Below, piece by piece: positions 22,560 through 34,810 of a stretch of 64,000 nt of DNA. A program made the translations under genes and the position numbers. Where the stretch lies: contig OX457061.1 of NCBI GenBank assembly GCA_949752795.1, positions 33,608,425 to 33,672,424 of the forward strand. Reading direction: 5' to 3'. The DNA comes from Hyperoodon ampullatus. Taxonomy: Eukaryota > Chordata > Mammalia > Artiodactyla > Ziphiidae. The notes under the pieces are model-generated. The model ran no database searches. It saw only the letters and a list, made by a program, of their open reading frames with translations, and was not told the origin of the DNA. Positions within the stretch are counted from its first letter, which is position 1. Each line of letters starts with the position of its first letter.

Positions 22560-22990
22560 ATGAAGAAGTGAATTTATTGTGGTCACTGGATATAAGGTTA
22601 ATATATAAGAATAATTTTATTTCTATATACTGACAAGAAAATTAAAAATAGATGGTCAGATTTTTTTTAAAGATATCTCCAAAACATTATGTTAGGTAAA
22701 AGAAGACAGACAGAACAGTTTACATGATGTATGATTCCACTTATATGAAACGCCCAGAATAGATAACTCCATAGAGACAACGCAGATTGATGGTTGCCAG
22801 GCACTGAAGGGAGGAGAGAATGCTTAAGGGGTATGGGATTTTACTTTGGGATGATGGAAATGTTTTAAAACTAGATAGAGTGGTTGCACAACACTGTGAA
22901 TGTACTAAATGTCACTAAATTTTTCAATTAAAATGGTTAATTCTATGATATGTGAATTTCACTTCAATAAATTATTTTAAAAACAACAAA
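22560..22990 (+). repeat. L1M 3' UTR relic
   Basis: 'aacattatgttaggtaaaag', 'tgattccacttatatgaaac', 'gattgatggttgccaggcac', 'tggttgcacaacactgtgaa' and 'cacttcaataaattatttta' are in the order of the L1MB/MC 3' UTR. Confidence 0.85.
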
Positions 22991-23089
22991 CATACAAAAG
23001 GATGCTGGATTAGAAAGCAAACGTGAGTGTGCTTGAGACCTGGAGTTGGTCACTTCCCAACTCTGAGCCTCAGTTCTTCTAACTATAGC

Positions 23090-23235
23090 TTGGGGCATTT
23101 TCTGTGTGCCTGGCCCTGGGCTACAGGCTTTACGTGCTTTTCCTCCTTCAGTCTCCATCTACAGATGAGGAGACAGGCTTAGAGAAGTTGAATAACTTGC
23201 CCAAATTCATATATTTCATCTGTGTTACAACAAAG
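23090..23235 (-). repeat. MIR SINE relic
   Basis: 'catctacagatgaggagaca', 'gaataacttgcccaaattca' are reverse-complement MIR. Confidence 0.8.
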
Positions 23236-24092
23236 CTGAATTCTGTATCTCCCATTTCTTGAAGTACTAATTTTTCAGTGGTCGAATTGGGCTAGATAAT
23301 AAAGTGGATCTCTGAGACCAAACCAAAGGTGAAAGCTCAAAAGAGGTCTTATAATTATAAACCATGACCAGACACTTAAAACTCCTGGCCTAACATCAAC
23401 TACTTCTAACCATCCTTGGCTAAAGACTCTACCAATAGTTGTGAAATTCAAATAACCTATCTTGTCTGAAAATTAGAGCAAAGAAGGAATTCTTCAAGTG
23501 TTTTTCCTGTAATTATATGTGAAAATGAGAACTTTATACTACCTAACTAGTGTACCTCACTCCTTTGAGTGCCCTTTTATGTTTAGTGGATTGTATGCAA
23601 ATTCAATTTAAATTCTTTCATCCCAAGCTTCTGCAGTTTTCCATTTTGCAATTTATGTATTATTTCCTGAAATCTCATAATAACAGGTTAAACCCAAGCT
23701 CTTGTAGGGTTTGTGCCAAGATGAGATTTTTTTAAAAATCATATCTAAATTACTTCATGAAATAATGTTCCTATCTGCCTCCAAGCTGCTGTCAAGGCTG
23801 AGGCCAAAAGCTGTGCTAAGAACAGAGCAAACTGAGCCAGGGGTCTGCAGGGAAATAACAGAGTAGAAACCAGCTCTGGGGAGAGCCCTTGGTAGATTAT
23901 CATCTTATTTCATATTTTCCCCTAAATGGTGTAGGTGTTACCTTTACAAAGAATATTTCCTAATCAGATTTGATTCTACAGGGGTTGGAGATTCTACAGC
24001 CCTTGGCTCTCAACTGAACTTCTATTATGATGAAAATGAAATATGAGGGAAACAGCTCAGTTTTCTTAGACTAAGTAACCTGACCCTTAATA
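23236..24092. other. Unique sequence
   Basis: Nothing recognised in about 850 bp. Confidence 0.35.
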
Positions 24093-24440
24093 TAAAATTT
24101 TGTCATTCATTTATTTAGCAAACATTCTCTGAATGCCTGCTAAATTACAGGCACTGAATATAAACATGCATAAAAAACATCTTCCCTGCCCTTCAGAAAA
24201 TCACCCTCTGATAACCATAAAAATAGATTACTACAGTACAAAGTGGCAGGAAGTATTATTGTCCAAAGGTGGATTAGTGATACTTTGAGGGTCAGTGGTA
24301 TATTGTCTTTTTAATATTCATTTGTTTATTTATTCTTCATTCACTCAGCAAATCTTTACCAAGTAAACACAATTTGCAATGTGCTATTAATTGCTCAGGG
24401 GTACACAAAAATGAATTGGATAAAACAGTGTGCACAAAAA
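24093..24440 (-). repeat. L2 relics (two adjacent pieces)
   Basis: 'tcatttatttagcaaacatt' with 'ctgaatgcctgctaaattac', and again 'cattcactcagcaaatcttt', are reverse-complement L2 3' ends. Confidence 0.65.
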
Positions 24441-25704
24441 TCTTTTGTCAATTTTATTGACTTACAAGAGAGACAACACAAGTGCTAGATATTTCCTGTT
24501 GCTCCTCCACCAGACCTATTATCTCTTTTCACTCTGCTCTGTGACCCACAAAGTACACTCTTAGTAGATTTCAACATTGATTAATTTTCCTCCAAAATGT
24601 GTTTTGTATAGGCAAACCACTACACCATTTGAATTCCTTGATCAGTAATCTTTATAGCACAGCAAAATTATATGTATTTTTGTATTTTAATATTTACTTA
24701 AATTATGTCCACATAGTCTTTTCTATATATATCACAATAAAGACTTTTTTTTCATTTATCAGTTTCTGTTCCCTGTGTTAAAATTTTCAAATTATACCTT
24801 CTGCCCTCTGATCTGTTGTTGTTGTTACTGAGGTTTATTTCTACGGAGTCCACCTTTTTAAAAATCTGGATAAATTTTGTGGATAAAAATCTCTTTAAGG
24901 TAATATAATCTTTTTGTCAATTTTTAATCAACAAGTTTACGTATATGTGTTGTTATCAATATTACTTTATGTTCACTATCTCTACCTGCAATATTTAGTT
25001 GTGATTTCATTACCTAAAAATAAAGTCAATGCTTTTAGAGGTTGTTCAATTTTAGAACTTTTAATTTTACCTCAGCAAGATTAAAATGGCAATGTCAAAA
25101 TGATGAGGTCAAAATATTTTGCTTTACGTTGTGTACCTCCTTGGATTTACACATCTTTAAAAAGCATTTAGCACAATATATTGAGATTCATGTCTGCCTC
25201 CCTCAGGAAAAGTGAGCTCCTTGAAGGAAGAAATTAAGTATTATTCACCACCAGGAAGCCAACGCCTTGCTCAGCCTGCCCCAGATGGTGTTGACTGAGG
25301 TAGGTTGATTGTAGAATCATAAATGTTTTGGTTTTCTTTATACACTCTTCTGTATGTATGGCTTTCCAGGCGTTTCATCTAAAGAACTAACCAGTATAGT
25401 GTTGGCAACATTCTTAGTTGCAGGGAATCCTAAAGTACAGTCCCAGTGTCCACTTACTTTGGTTAACTCTGTTCCTACTCTTGTTGCAATTCATGCTCAT
25501 TTGTCCACACACTTTCCCAAGCCCTGACCACCGAGTGAAAACACTGAGTTTCACACACCAGTCCTGACCTGAGATCTATCACTCCTGGGGCTAGATTCTA
25601 GCCAACCAGGATCTGCAACAGGAGCTGAGAGCAAATGGGTTAAAGAGGAGGTGAGAAGTGCGAGCCAGGGAGGAAGGAAGGGAAGAAACGCTGTGCTAGT
25701 GTAT
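24441..25704. other. Unique sequence
   Basis: Nothing firm. 25165-25260 has faint L2 wording ('gtgagctccttgaaggaaga'). Confidence 0.35.
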
Positions 25705-25835
25705 ATTCATCAGTCTGTTCACTAAAAGCTCCATGGAGGCAGCAAATTCATCTATTTTATTCATTATTATGTACCCAGCTCTTGGAACACTGTCTGGCAC
25801 ATAGTAGGTGCTCAATAAACATTTTTAATGAATGG
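25705..25835 (+). repeat. L2 3' end
   Basis: 'aaagctccatggaggcagc', 'aacactgtctggcacatag', 'taggtgctcaataaacattt' and 'aatgaatggg' give the classic L2 terminus. Confidence 0.9.
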
Positions 25836-25859
25836 GAGACCTAATAAAGGACACTCCGA

Positions 25860-25995
25860 TTTACTGAAAACCACTATTTGACAGGTTTGGTACTAATCAC
25901 TTTCACTCATGATCTCATTTTAAATGTAATCCTCAGCCATCTTGGTGATGTAGGTGGTATCACTCTTGTTTCATGAGAAAGAAACAGGGCCCTCA
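25860..25995 (-). repeat. MIR SINE relic
   Basis: 'ctcatgatctcattttaaat', 'cctcagccatcttggtgatg' and 'tcatgagaaagaaacaggg' fit reverse-complement MIR. Confidence 0.6.
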
Positions 25996-26049
25996 CTACT
26001 ACATACTGGCTGTTAGTAACTGTTCACAGATTAGGCATCATGGAGTCAA

Positions 26050-26225
26050 AGATTTGTCAGAGCAAAAGGTAACTTAGAGATGATCTAACTTAACCCTCTC
26101 ATTTTACTGGTAAAGAAAATAACCCCTGGATAGCTGAAGTGACTTTGCCAAGGTCTCACAGGGGTTAGGGTTGGCAGCTGAACCTGAACTCAGATGTCAC
26201 ACCTCAGTCAGGGATCTCTCTGCTC
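26050..26225 (-). repeat. MIR/MIR3-like relic
   Basis: 'tagagatgatctaacttaac', 'cctctcattttactggtaaa', 'gtgactttgccaaggtctca' follow the 'after-lead' form of an ancient mammalian SINE. Subfamily uncertain. Confidence 0.65.
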
Positions 26226-27129
26226 TGCTTGGATGCCTCTTGCTTGTTCCTATCACTACCACATATAGGAAGGACATGTAACCATCAGTCATAAAGTTGT
26301 TCAACTCAAGAGAGCTAATTTCAAGTGTTCTTTAAATCATGTTCCACAATCACCCACCATACCACCTTCTGACCCCCATCAACTCCATGAATTTTGTCTA
26401 CCCTGGGTGGTCTTGTGTGTAGCTCTTGGCCCTTTTAGCCCCTAGCCTTGTATATGCCCTGAAAACTGTGGGACTTTTACACTTGGCAAAGGAACATTTA
26501 CCAAAGAACAGAACATGCTCTTTTTCTCGTTTTAACTTGACTCCATTGTTCACCAAATATATTTTTCTTTCTATGAAGTATAACTGAACAGTTTATGACA
26601 GGACTTAACACTGAAACCAGTAATATAACGATCTCTCTTTGTCTCTGTACCCTGACAAATAAGGTTTGTCAAATAAGGTGTGTCAAATAAGGTTAATACA
26701 GATTGCTAAAAGCATGATCACATTATTAGATAATTCCTCAGGTTAGCTCTTTGCATCCATGCATATTGCAGACACCAGAGTCAACAAGAGCAATGGGGAT
26801 CAGGAAGCAAAGGAAGGGGAAATGCAAATATAAACCTGTGTTTCTGATGGGCACCAGTTCTTGCTACTCCAGAGGGCTGGAGTCTGGATTCCTGAGGCGG
26901 GTATCACACACTATCTACCTCATTTCCTGGGCGCTCCCCTGCTTTGTGTCTCAAGTAAACACTTCCCTGTTGCCATCACTTAATTGTTTCTATATTGACC
27001 TAAGAAAGTGGGATTATTTTTCATTCAGAACTGTATAGTTTGATTGTATTTATGATGCATAACATGAGCTAAGTGTTGTACCAAGGAAATGAGACTGTAA
27101 GTAGATACAACAGACATTGGTTTATGGTA
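26226..27129. other. Unique sequence
   Basis: Nothing recognised except the small minisatellite listed separately. Confidence 0.35.
26654..26695. repeat. Three-unit 14-bp minisatellite
   Basis: Units gacaaataaggttt, gtcaaataaggtgt and gtcaaataaggtta lie at 26654-26667, 26668-26681 and 26682-26695. The 10-bp core caaataaggt is exact in all three. Confidence 0.9.
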
Positions 27130-27735
27130 AATTCACACCCACTTCACATCTTGGGTGAACTGTTGCAAGAGTCTCCTAACCAGTTTCCCTGCTTCCTCTC
27201 AACTCCATAGCTTCATCTCAGAGTGATACTTCTAGAATATAAATCTCATCATGTGACTCCCCTGCTTAAAACCTTTGAATGTTACTTTTTGAATGAAGTA
27301 CCAACTCATCAGCATGGTAGGTAGACAAGTGCTTGAAAATCTGGCCCCAACCTACGAGGCTGATCTTTTCCACCTCACACCAGATTGCCTCTTCTCCAAC
27401 ATTTGATGATTTATTTCTCAAGAAGACAGCCTGTTACTTTGAAAATATTACTCTTGTGCCTTTTCTTTGCCTCATGATCTCTTAATTGTACTTCAAGAGC
27501 CAGTATAGAGGCCCCATCCCCTGAAAGTCATCGAGACCTTTCCAGGTGGACCTAGCCACACCCTTCTTTCATTAGAGCACTGATCACACTGAAATCTAGT
27601 TATATGATCACTTCTGCATCTACCCCACTGGATTGTGAGTTCTTCAAGTCAAAAGACTATGTCTTATATTTACTTATCACCCCAGTAATTAGCACAATGC
27701 CTGGCAAAATAATGATTCTATAAAAATACTCATCA
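27130..27735 (+). repeat. Long L2 LINE fragment
   Basis: Extended collinear L2: 'gtctcctaaccagtttccct', 'atctcatcatgtgactcccc', 'aaatctggccccaacctacg', 'attgtgagttcttcaagtca' and 'agcacaatgcctggcaaaat'. It is among the better-preserved L2 pieces in the window. Confidence 0.9.
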
Positions 27736-27850
27736 AATGAACATTTACTCTGTTCAGAGCAGTGGGCTAAGTGCTATGAGGAATACAAAGTAGATTATTT
27801 GAAGTCTGTTCTTAAGAAACTTGCCCTTCATCAGGACAACTATTAACCAC
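27736..27850 (-). repeat. L2 fragment, opposite orientation
   Basis: 'gaacatttactctgttcaga', 'gggctaagtgctatgaggaa' and 'agaaacttgcccttcatcag' fit reverse-complement L2. Confidence 0.65.
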
Positions 27851-28669
27851 ACTAATTTGTAGAGGTTTTGCACAAATCCATTTTGCGACAAACTTTGATG
27901 GCACCCAGCTGGAATTGAATTACATCAATGGTTATTGTGCTTCACCTGATCACTCTTCAGCACTCCTTGAGAATTTTTACTAATTGTCCTCTCTATACAT
28001 TCAGTAGGCAAAGCACTACGTGTGTTCCAACCAACACAAAACCACACTTCGATGTTGATTGATTTTTCTCTGTACTACTTTTCTGAAACATATATATTCT
28101 CAGCTGAAACAAAATTAAGTGTACACACTGATCAAAAGTTGACACAACAATCTGAGATGAGTTTGGGGTACATCTGGACGACAAGACACACCAAATAGGC
28201 AATGCTGACTTATCCAGGTAGTTATCATATACATATTGTTTTTAACCTAGGAATGCATCCTATAGACACTATAATTAAGATGTTACCAGAAAGGTCTAAA
28301 ATATCAAGAAAAAAGAAACAGGAAGATCAAGGAAGGCTGCACAGAGAAGAGAATGTCTGAACCTGATGGGAAAATGGGACTTACTTTTAAATCCTATAAA
28401 TAATTCATAAATTTTATTTGAGTCACTTTTTGGTATTTCAATAAGGTAATTATTAAAGAATATTTCACCCGGAGCAATCTGGTAACTAAATGCATGCAAA
28501 ACAAATGGAGAGTCAACCCAGAGATGTAATTAAATAGCATGTGAAAGAATCTTTTGAGCAGCCCAAGGCTGGTCACAAGGGGTTTTACCTTAGAGTTGGG
28601 TTCTGCACATGGTAAGATAAAAATCACAAGATTGATCCCAGTTGATGGTAATAAAGATGAACAATAAAA
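27851..28669. other. Unique or strongly decayed sequence
   Basis: Nothing firm. The right part (28450-28669) may belong to the L1M relic that follows. Confidence 0.35.
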
Positions 28670-29090
28670 ATGTTTTCAGAGCAGAAAAATTTCCTCCCCA
28701 AAACCCATAATCCCAGTCTAACCACAAGCAAACATCAGTCAAACTCAAATGAGGGGCACTCTACCTAACCAGTACTCCTCAAACTGTCAAGGTCATCAAA
28801 AACAATGAAAGTCTGACAACTAAATATGACATGGGATCCTGGGACAGAGCAAGGATATTAGGGAAAAGCTAGTGAAATCCAAATAAAGTGTAGAGCTTAG
28901 TTAATACAGTAATTAATGGCTAAGAGTAATGTACTGATGTTGGTTTCTTAGTTGTGACAAGTGTACCACAGTGATGTAAGATGTTAACAATCAGGGAAAC
29001 TGGATGAAGAGTTTACAGGAACTCTGTCATTTTTGCAACTTCCCTGTAAATCTAAAACTACTGTAAAAAATTGTTTAAGTTTGTTAAAAA
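28670..29090 (+). repeat. L1M 3' UTR relic
   Basis: 'gtcaaggtcatcaaaaacaa', 'tgggatcctgggacagagca', 'tgatgttggtttcttagttg' and 'ctgtaaatctaaaactactg' are in L1M 3' UTR order. Confidence 0.85.
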
Positions 29091-29249
29091 GCAAATTGCC
29101 ACAAGCCTTATTGAAACTGGCTCAGTGATATAATCAACTTCCAGGAGACAGCTTTGCAAGGGAGATAAATAATAATGGACTAGCCAAAAATCACAAGTTC
29201 AAATCTATCCTGGGACCTTAACAGTTGATTGACTTTAATACTCTGTGAG

Positions 29250-29585
29250 GGCCTTTCCTGGTGGCGCAGTGGTTAAGAATCCGCCTGCCAATGCAGGGGA
29301 CACGGGTTCGAGCCCTGGCCTGGGAGGATCCCACATGCCTTGGAAGAAACTAAGCCCGTGTGACACAACTACTGAGCCTGCGCTCTAGAGCCCATGAGCC
29401 ACAACTACTGAAGCCCGTGCGCCTAGAGCCCGTGTTCCGCAGCAAGAGAAGCCACCGCAATGAGAAGCCCGCACACCGCAATGAAGAGTAGTCCCCGCTC
29501 GCCTCAACTAGAGAAAGCCCACGTGCAGCAGAGAAGACACAATGCAGCCAAAAATAAATAAATAAAATAAAGAAATTTAAAAAAA
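29250..29585 (+). mobile_element. CHR-2-type SINE (long form)
   Basis: Full long-form CHR: head, 'gggttcgagccctggcctgg', repeated 'cacaactactgaagcccg' modules, 'actagagaaagcccacgtg' and an (aaat)n tail. TSD of 10 bp with one mismatch (actctgtgag 29240-29249, actctatgag 29586-29595). Confidence 0.96.
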
Positions 29586-29684
29586 ACTCTATGAGCCTCT
29601 ACCTTCTCCTACATAAAACAGGATTGGCAATATTTGTCTTGCCTACCTACTTCAAAAGAAAGGGGAAAAAGAGAAAGCAATATA

Positions 29685-29885
29685 TGTTGAGCGTCAATTC
29701 TGTGCCAGGCAGGAAGCTTACATACCTATATCTTCTTGAATCCTCACAGTGACAGCAGACATTGTAAAGCCCATTTTGCAGACTAAGGAGGCTCAAAGAG
29801 GCTAAGTAACTTGCTTAAGGTGGTATTATTAGACAGTGTTAAAGTCAGATTTTGTACACAGTTTCTCTATCTCCTAAGTTGTTCC
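29685..29885 (-). repeat. MIR SINE relic
   Basis: 'tctgtgccaggcaggaagc', 'gaatcctcacagtgacagc', 'cccattttgcagactaagg' and 'aagtaacttgcttaaggtgg' are reverse-complement MIR. Confidence 0.9.
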
Positions 29886-30703
29886 CTGCTGCCTTCCTTC
29901 CTCCAGGCTGCCTCCCATGGAATACAAACACAAATGCTTTGGAAACTGCCACACAACTCTACAGTCTTGCGTGAACACTGCTTCCAACACAACTGTCTGA
30001 GAGCCCAGTTGATTGTCCAAACACAAATGTGGGAAAGGGTCTCTCACCACTTGCTAGTACTGAAAAAGCAGCTCCCCAGTTGGGCAAGGGGTACTTGAGC
30101 GGCCTTCCAAGGCACCATGAGTCTGTGCCACCTGTGAGCACTCATGTTCCTCTTTCTCCGTCTTTGGGGGCCGCCCTAGGGAATGCTCAGCCTGCCTTTT
30201 GGCAGCTCCACAGACTTCTTCTTTCTGCTGCAGAGTGCTTTATATCAGGGGTGTCCAGGGCAGGAGCCAGAGAGGCGTATTGGTAATGTGATGCGATAAT
30301 AGTGTATCAAATTCAAAATGCCACTTCTGCCAAAAGGAATTTAATTAAGCACAAAAGTGGGTTACTGCAATGAAATGCACATGTGTTCTTTAAAGTCATG
30401 CGTGCCTTTGGGTATTTGGAAAATACCCTAAATGCATGTTATTACAGGAATCCTGTTATCAGCCAGAAAGAAGGCTTTAGATCCTAGGTATATGGTTTGA
30501 AATATGTGAGCATCTTGAAACTTTGGTGTTAACGTGTCAGTTTATCTGCATGAAATAAACTGCATTTTGTGCCCAGGCCAAGACATAATCTTCCCCCTCA
30601 CTAATCAAGATACAATGGACTTTTCTAGTTTAAAGTTTCAGCTTTGCTATCAAATCCAGACCAAGCTTTCCAAAGATCTAGACAGCTAAGAAAGTTGCTA
30701 CTA
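29886..30703. other. Unique, moderately GC-rich sequence
   Basis: No gene is recognised. Open frames at about 30029-30286 are Pro/Leu/Ser-rich, lack clear exon borders and are not called. Confidence 0.35.
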
Positions 30704-30716
30704 TTATTTTCACTTT

Positions 30717-30910
30717 AAAAAAAATTATTTATTTATTTGACTGTGCCAGGTCTTAGTTGCAGCACGTGGGATCTTCGCTGCAGGATCTTCATTGCCACGT
30801 GTGGGCTCTTAGTTGCGGCATGAGGGATCTAGTTCCCTGACCAGGGATCGAAACCGGGCCCCCTGCATTGGAAGCATGGAGTCTTAACCACTGCACCACC
30901 AGGGAAATCC
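30717..30910 (-). mobile_element. Older CHR-related SINE
   Basis: Left A-tail equivalent (ttatttatttattt), then 'ggtcttagttgcagcacgtg', 'agttccctgaccagggatcg' and 'accactgcaccaccaggg'. Flanks ttattttcacttt (30704-30716) and ttgttttcacttt (30911-30923) form a 13-bp TSD with one mismatch. More diverged than the CHR-1 copies. Confidence 0.92.
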
Positions 30911-30984
30911 TTGTTTTCACTTTTAATAAGAGTATTAACTGCCTTTGAACGCAAGCATTCATCATAGATTCATAAAAAATCATG

Positions 30985-31130
30985 AATGGTCTCATCCAGA
31001 GGGCTATTAAAGGCCATCTAAATCAATCCTTTCTTTTTGTAAGTGAGGAAATTGAGGCCCAGAAGGGTAACTAGCCCAGGATAACATAGTGAGTCACTGG
31101 CAGGCTGAGCCCATAACTCAGGCTGGTGGC
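30985..31130 (-). repeat. MIR/MIR3-like relic
   Basis: 'taagtgaggaaattgaggcc' and 'gtaactagcccaggataaca' fit the reverse complement of the same SINE group as 26050. Confidence 0.7.
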
Positions 31131-31204
31131 ACACATCTCACAAAAATATCCTATGTGGGACTAAGTGACCCATTATATTACTATATATGCGATCAAGTCT
31201 ATTT

Positions 31205-31775
31205 TAAAAGTCACACATCCAGTGGAGAACGAATAACATGAATCTAGCTGTGGGGAAACATGGAATGTACACCAAATGAGGAACATTTTGATTTAAAAAG
31301 GGGGAAGAAATTATATTCTCCAAAAGTATCAGTGTCATAAAAGACAAAGAAAGGCTGAGCAACTGTTTGTGATGAAAGGACGTAACTAAATGCATGCCTA
31401 GACAGGACTGTAACTAGAGGAGGAAGTGCTAAAAAGGACATTATTGGGTTAATTGATAATTGAAATATAGACCATAAGCTGGATAAAAGTATGAATCACT
31501 GTTAAACTTATTAAGGTTGATAACTGTGCTCATAAAAGAGAATATCCTAATTCCTAGGAAACAGACAGTGAAGTATTTAAGGATAAATGAACATGACATG
31601 TAACTTACTCTCAATTTGATCAGAAAAAATTTTATATAGACAAACAGACAGATAGATAAGACAATTAAGGCAAAATGTCAACAACAGATAAACCTGGATA
31701 TAGGCTATAAGAGTGTTCTTTGCTCTATTTTTATGTTTGAAATTATTCCAAATAAAAAGTTAAAGAAAATTTAAG
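31205..31775 (+). repeat. L1M 3' UTR relic
   Basis: 'gtatcagtgtcataaaagac', 'gttgataactgtgctcataa' and 'gaaattattccaaataaaaa' are the end of an L1M 3' UTR. Same family as 28670-29090. Confidence 0.8.
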
Positions 31776-32849
31776 CCATGCAAATGATTACCACCAGCAC
31801 CACAAAATTATAACCACTCTTCATTCAAGAGCAAAGGAGGGCATTTTAAGAACATCTCCAAAAATATAGAGTCATGATATCCTTCATGCATATTTACTAC
31901 AAAACCAAAATCTTAATAAATGAAAGCAATGAGTAGGGTCACCTCAGAAGGCCTCCCAACTTGGTGTTTATGTCTTGATTTGGGGCTGGCACTACCCCTT
32001 CTGGGACTGCTGTCATTTGCCCATTTTGTTATGATCTTTCATAGTGAAAAAAAATAACTTTCTATTATCCTGAAAATTACAATGAGAAAATTGATACCTA
32101 CTGATTGCAGCAAAATAATTAACCCACATGTTTTCTCTTTAAAAAAACAAAAAGCTAAAGGTTACATTTCTGGATATGAACAGGAAAATGGTCACATCAG
32201 GCCATGCTGAGGTTCTAATGAGGGAAGACAATGACCGTTTCCCTGGAGGCTTGAACAATCAGCTTCATGACAGAGCTTCATTTATAGTCATTATTTACAC
32301 TGACCCAGAATAGCAATAGCAGTGCCTGCTCATCCCAATGGAAAGCAAACCCTCTTCTCTGAATTTGCCATCTGATTCTGGGCAGTGCCTGTCAGTTGTC
32401 TGCTTCATGAGTCTATGCCAGTACTGACTGTCCACACAAACCATGTGGCATTGGTGTTCCCCAAAGATAAAAACTAATACTGGCCACCACTCCATATTCT
32501 TGGTACTTAGAGAATGTTCTCTGTTAACAGCAGGGTAGCTTTACTAAGTCATTCATGGATCATAAATTTATACCCAGTATATTTGAAGATATTGGCATGT
32601 GTTCTGTTCTGGAGAAGAAACTAAGTCCAAAGGCTGGGTCCTGCCCTCAGGAAGATTGTAATGGCACTGGAATTGCAAAGATCACACAAGGCAACCTCAG
32701 GCAGCCACTCTGGCCATGGGCCATAGAGCCCAAATGTTCTATGTACAAAAAAGAGTTGTAAATGCAGTAATCCTGGCACAGAAGGCGCCAGCATAGCAAT
32801 GTTTATATCACATTGTTTAGTCACCAATGACTAGGTATGCCTAATCAAG
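31776..32849. other. Unique sequence, possible weak L2 at 32540-32670
   Basis: No gene is recognised. The minus-strand frame at 32295-32495 is open but has no exon signals. Confidence 0.35.
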
Positions 32850-33094
32850 CCAAATGTGCTATGCTCTCTTGCCTTCTGGTCTTTGTACATCCTGTTCCTT
32901 CTGCCTGGAACATTCTCTCCCACCCTCACCATCCAGTATCCCACCTTGCGCCCACCACACCACCTCCCTTTCTTTGGTTCATTCCTACAGCTCCTAACTT
33001 GGATGTTATCACCCTTGAAAAGCTTTCCTTGTCCCCTTCCTTCTCGGGCTGGGTCCTTCCTGTGTCCTCCCATTAAATTAGCCTTTATCGTGTT
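32850..33094 (+). repeat. L2 LINE fragment
   Basis: 'tgttccttctgcctggaaca' and following pyrimidine-rich text are the L2 3' third. Confidence 0.8.
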
Positions 33095-33345
33095 GCAAGG
33101 GGGACTCTAGAGTCAGACTGTTTGGGTTCAAATTCTGGGTCCCTCATCTACTAGCTTTGAGGCCTAAGTCAAGTTAGTCCCATGCATAGCCCCTCTGTAT
33201 CTCCTATGGTTTATTATCTCATTTAAGCTCTAGCCAATTCTCTATGAGAGGTGTTGCCCTCACTTCACAGTTGAGGAAACTGAGTCTCAGGTTACATAAC
33301 TCAACCAATGTGACACACCTGGGGAATGCAGAGCCATAGCCAAGT
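33095..33345. repeat. Two MIR pieces in opposite orientation
   Basis: 33095-33215 is forward MIR ('ctctagagtcagactgtttg', 'gggttcaaattctgggtccc'). 33216-33345 is reverse MIR ('cacttcacagttgaggaaac', 'tgagtctcaggttacataac'). Confidence 0.75.
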
Positions 33346-34543
33346 CTAGAGGATATTTAAGACATCAGTTTTAAGCAACATCAGGAACTTTCTCAGTCAA
33401 GTGGTACTAAAAGTTCTGCTACTGTCAGGGAGGAGTCTTGGCAAAAAGATTTGGGACCGCCTTTCCAGAAGAGGTCAAGCAGAAGTGCCAAGAGATTGTG
33501 AGCTGAGACCCCCCCACCCCTGAGACTGTCTTCCAGGGAGGGAACCTCCAGGTGACAACTATTAGAAACTGTTTGATAGCCATTAGTTTACTTTTTATAT
33601 CACATTTAGTGACACAGTTCAATTGTTTTTACATTTATATTTTCATTTTCATTAGGAGTAGGGGAGAGAGATAAATTATGGTGACAGAGGGCCCTGAACA
33701 CTCTTCCTACAGGAGCCTGGAATATGTTCCCCATTTCCTAGAGAACAGAGATGATGAGAGTTACATAGAAATCCATGGGAAAGATATTCACAGTTGAAAT
33801 AGGAGGCAGTAAAACAAAGAGCTTAAATCATGGGTTTTGAAATCAGAGCTGATCCAGACTCTTCATAACTGTGTGACCTTGGGAAAGAAAACTTAGGAAC
33901 TCAAGTTTTCTCTAGAGTTAAGCTAAGTATTCCAAGTCAAACAGGGGTGTCAGCCAGATATAAAAGAAGGGGAAAGAGAGGTGTGCAAGGATGAGGGGGC
34001 ACTGTGTATAAAGACAGTTTATCCTATCTGCCTGGTAACATCTCTAAATGGTGTGAGAAGGACCCCACCCCTGTTTATCATGATGCATCCACTTCTACTT
34101 CACAGTTGACCCAAAATCCTTCTCTGGTAAACATGTTGCTGTAATTTCATCTCAGCTGTTTGTTTAGAGGTTTTGAGTGCTAAATTTTGATTTTGAGGTT
34201 AAATTATCCTTTAAAAATAGTTTCAAGATGCCTTAACTTGTGCCGTAACTAAAAGGGAATAGCTGTTTTAGTGTTGTAAGCGTCTCTAATTAAACACTAG
34301 GATCTTCTTTCAAAAGAATTTCTTCCATCAATAATATATCTCGAGATCTATATTTTAATCATACTCATTTTCTATACTTTCAGAATCACTGTTATTCACC
34401 ACTGATAGAAGGGAATCCAATGTCTTTGTTGGTTTGATATATAATCTCATTTTCTGAAAGCTGGTTCATAGATCCTAAGGACCAGCAAATGATCAGTACA
34501 TGATCAGTAATGGTAATAAGAAAGGCTGCATGAGGAAGGCAAT
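33346..34543. other. Unique sequence with one MIR piece at 33815-33905
   Basis: The MIR piece reads 'ggttttgaaatcagagctga' then 'ctgtgtgaccttgggaaag'. A C run lies near 33510-33518. Otherwise nothing is recognised. Confidence 0.4.
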
Positions 34544-34546
34544 CTA

Positions 34547-34807
34547 AGGTGAGGCTTCTGGGAATGGAGTCACATGGTGGGCTCGGACCAATGGGTGAAC
34601 ATTGCTGGGCAGGAAGTTGTCAGAGGTATACCAGACAGCCCCTGGCAGGCAGAATTCAGGCTTGATTTCGATGGCATGGGCCAGGCTCCTGTATGTGATA
34701 GGAGCCTCTAGGAAGTTGGCATATTCCACTAAGCCTGTGTTAGTGCCTTTAGTAAAAGTGTCAGTTGTTACTCCTCGGCAGGTGGGTGGGATGGGGTAGT
34801 CTGAGAA
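34547..34807 (-). other. Candidate coding exon fragment on the minus strand, unknown product
   Basis: Seen: 87 codons open between two stops (TAG read on the minus strand at 34808-34810 and at 34544-34546). Codon use is unusually coding-like, with many C-ending codons in the second half, and the peptide is varied (for example EYANFLEAPITYRSLAHAIE and CLPGAVWYTSDNFLP). There is no methionine, so it cannot be a complete small ORF. An acceptor-like 'ttctcag' precedes the phase-1 position at 34800. No donor follows before the TAG, so it would be a last coding exon. I do not recognise the protein. It could be a terminal exon, an old pseudogene piece or chance. No named repeat covers it. Confidence 0.28.
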
Positions 34808-34810
34808 CTA

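Noticed and set aside
30029..30286. 85-codon open frame on the plus strand
   Set aside because: No start context, no splice sites and no coding bias. Not supported beyond chance.
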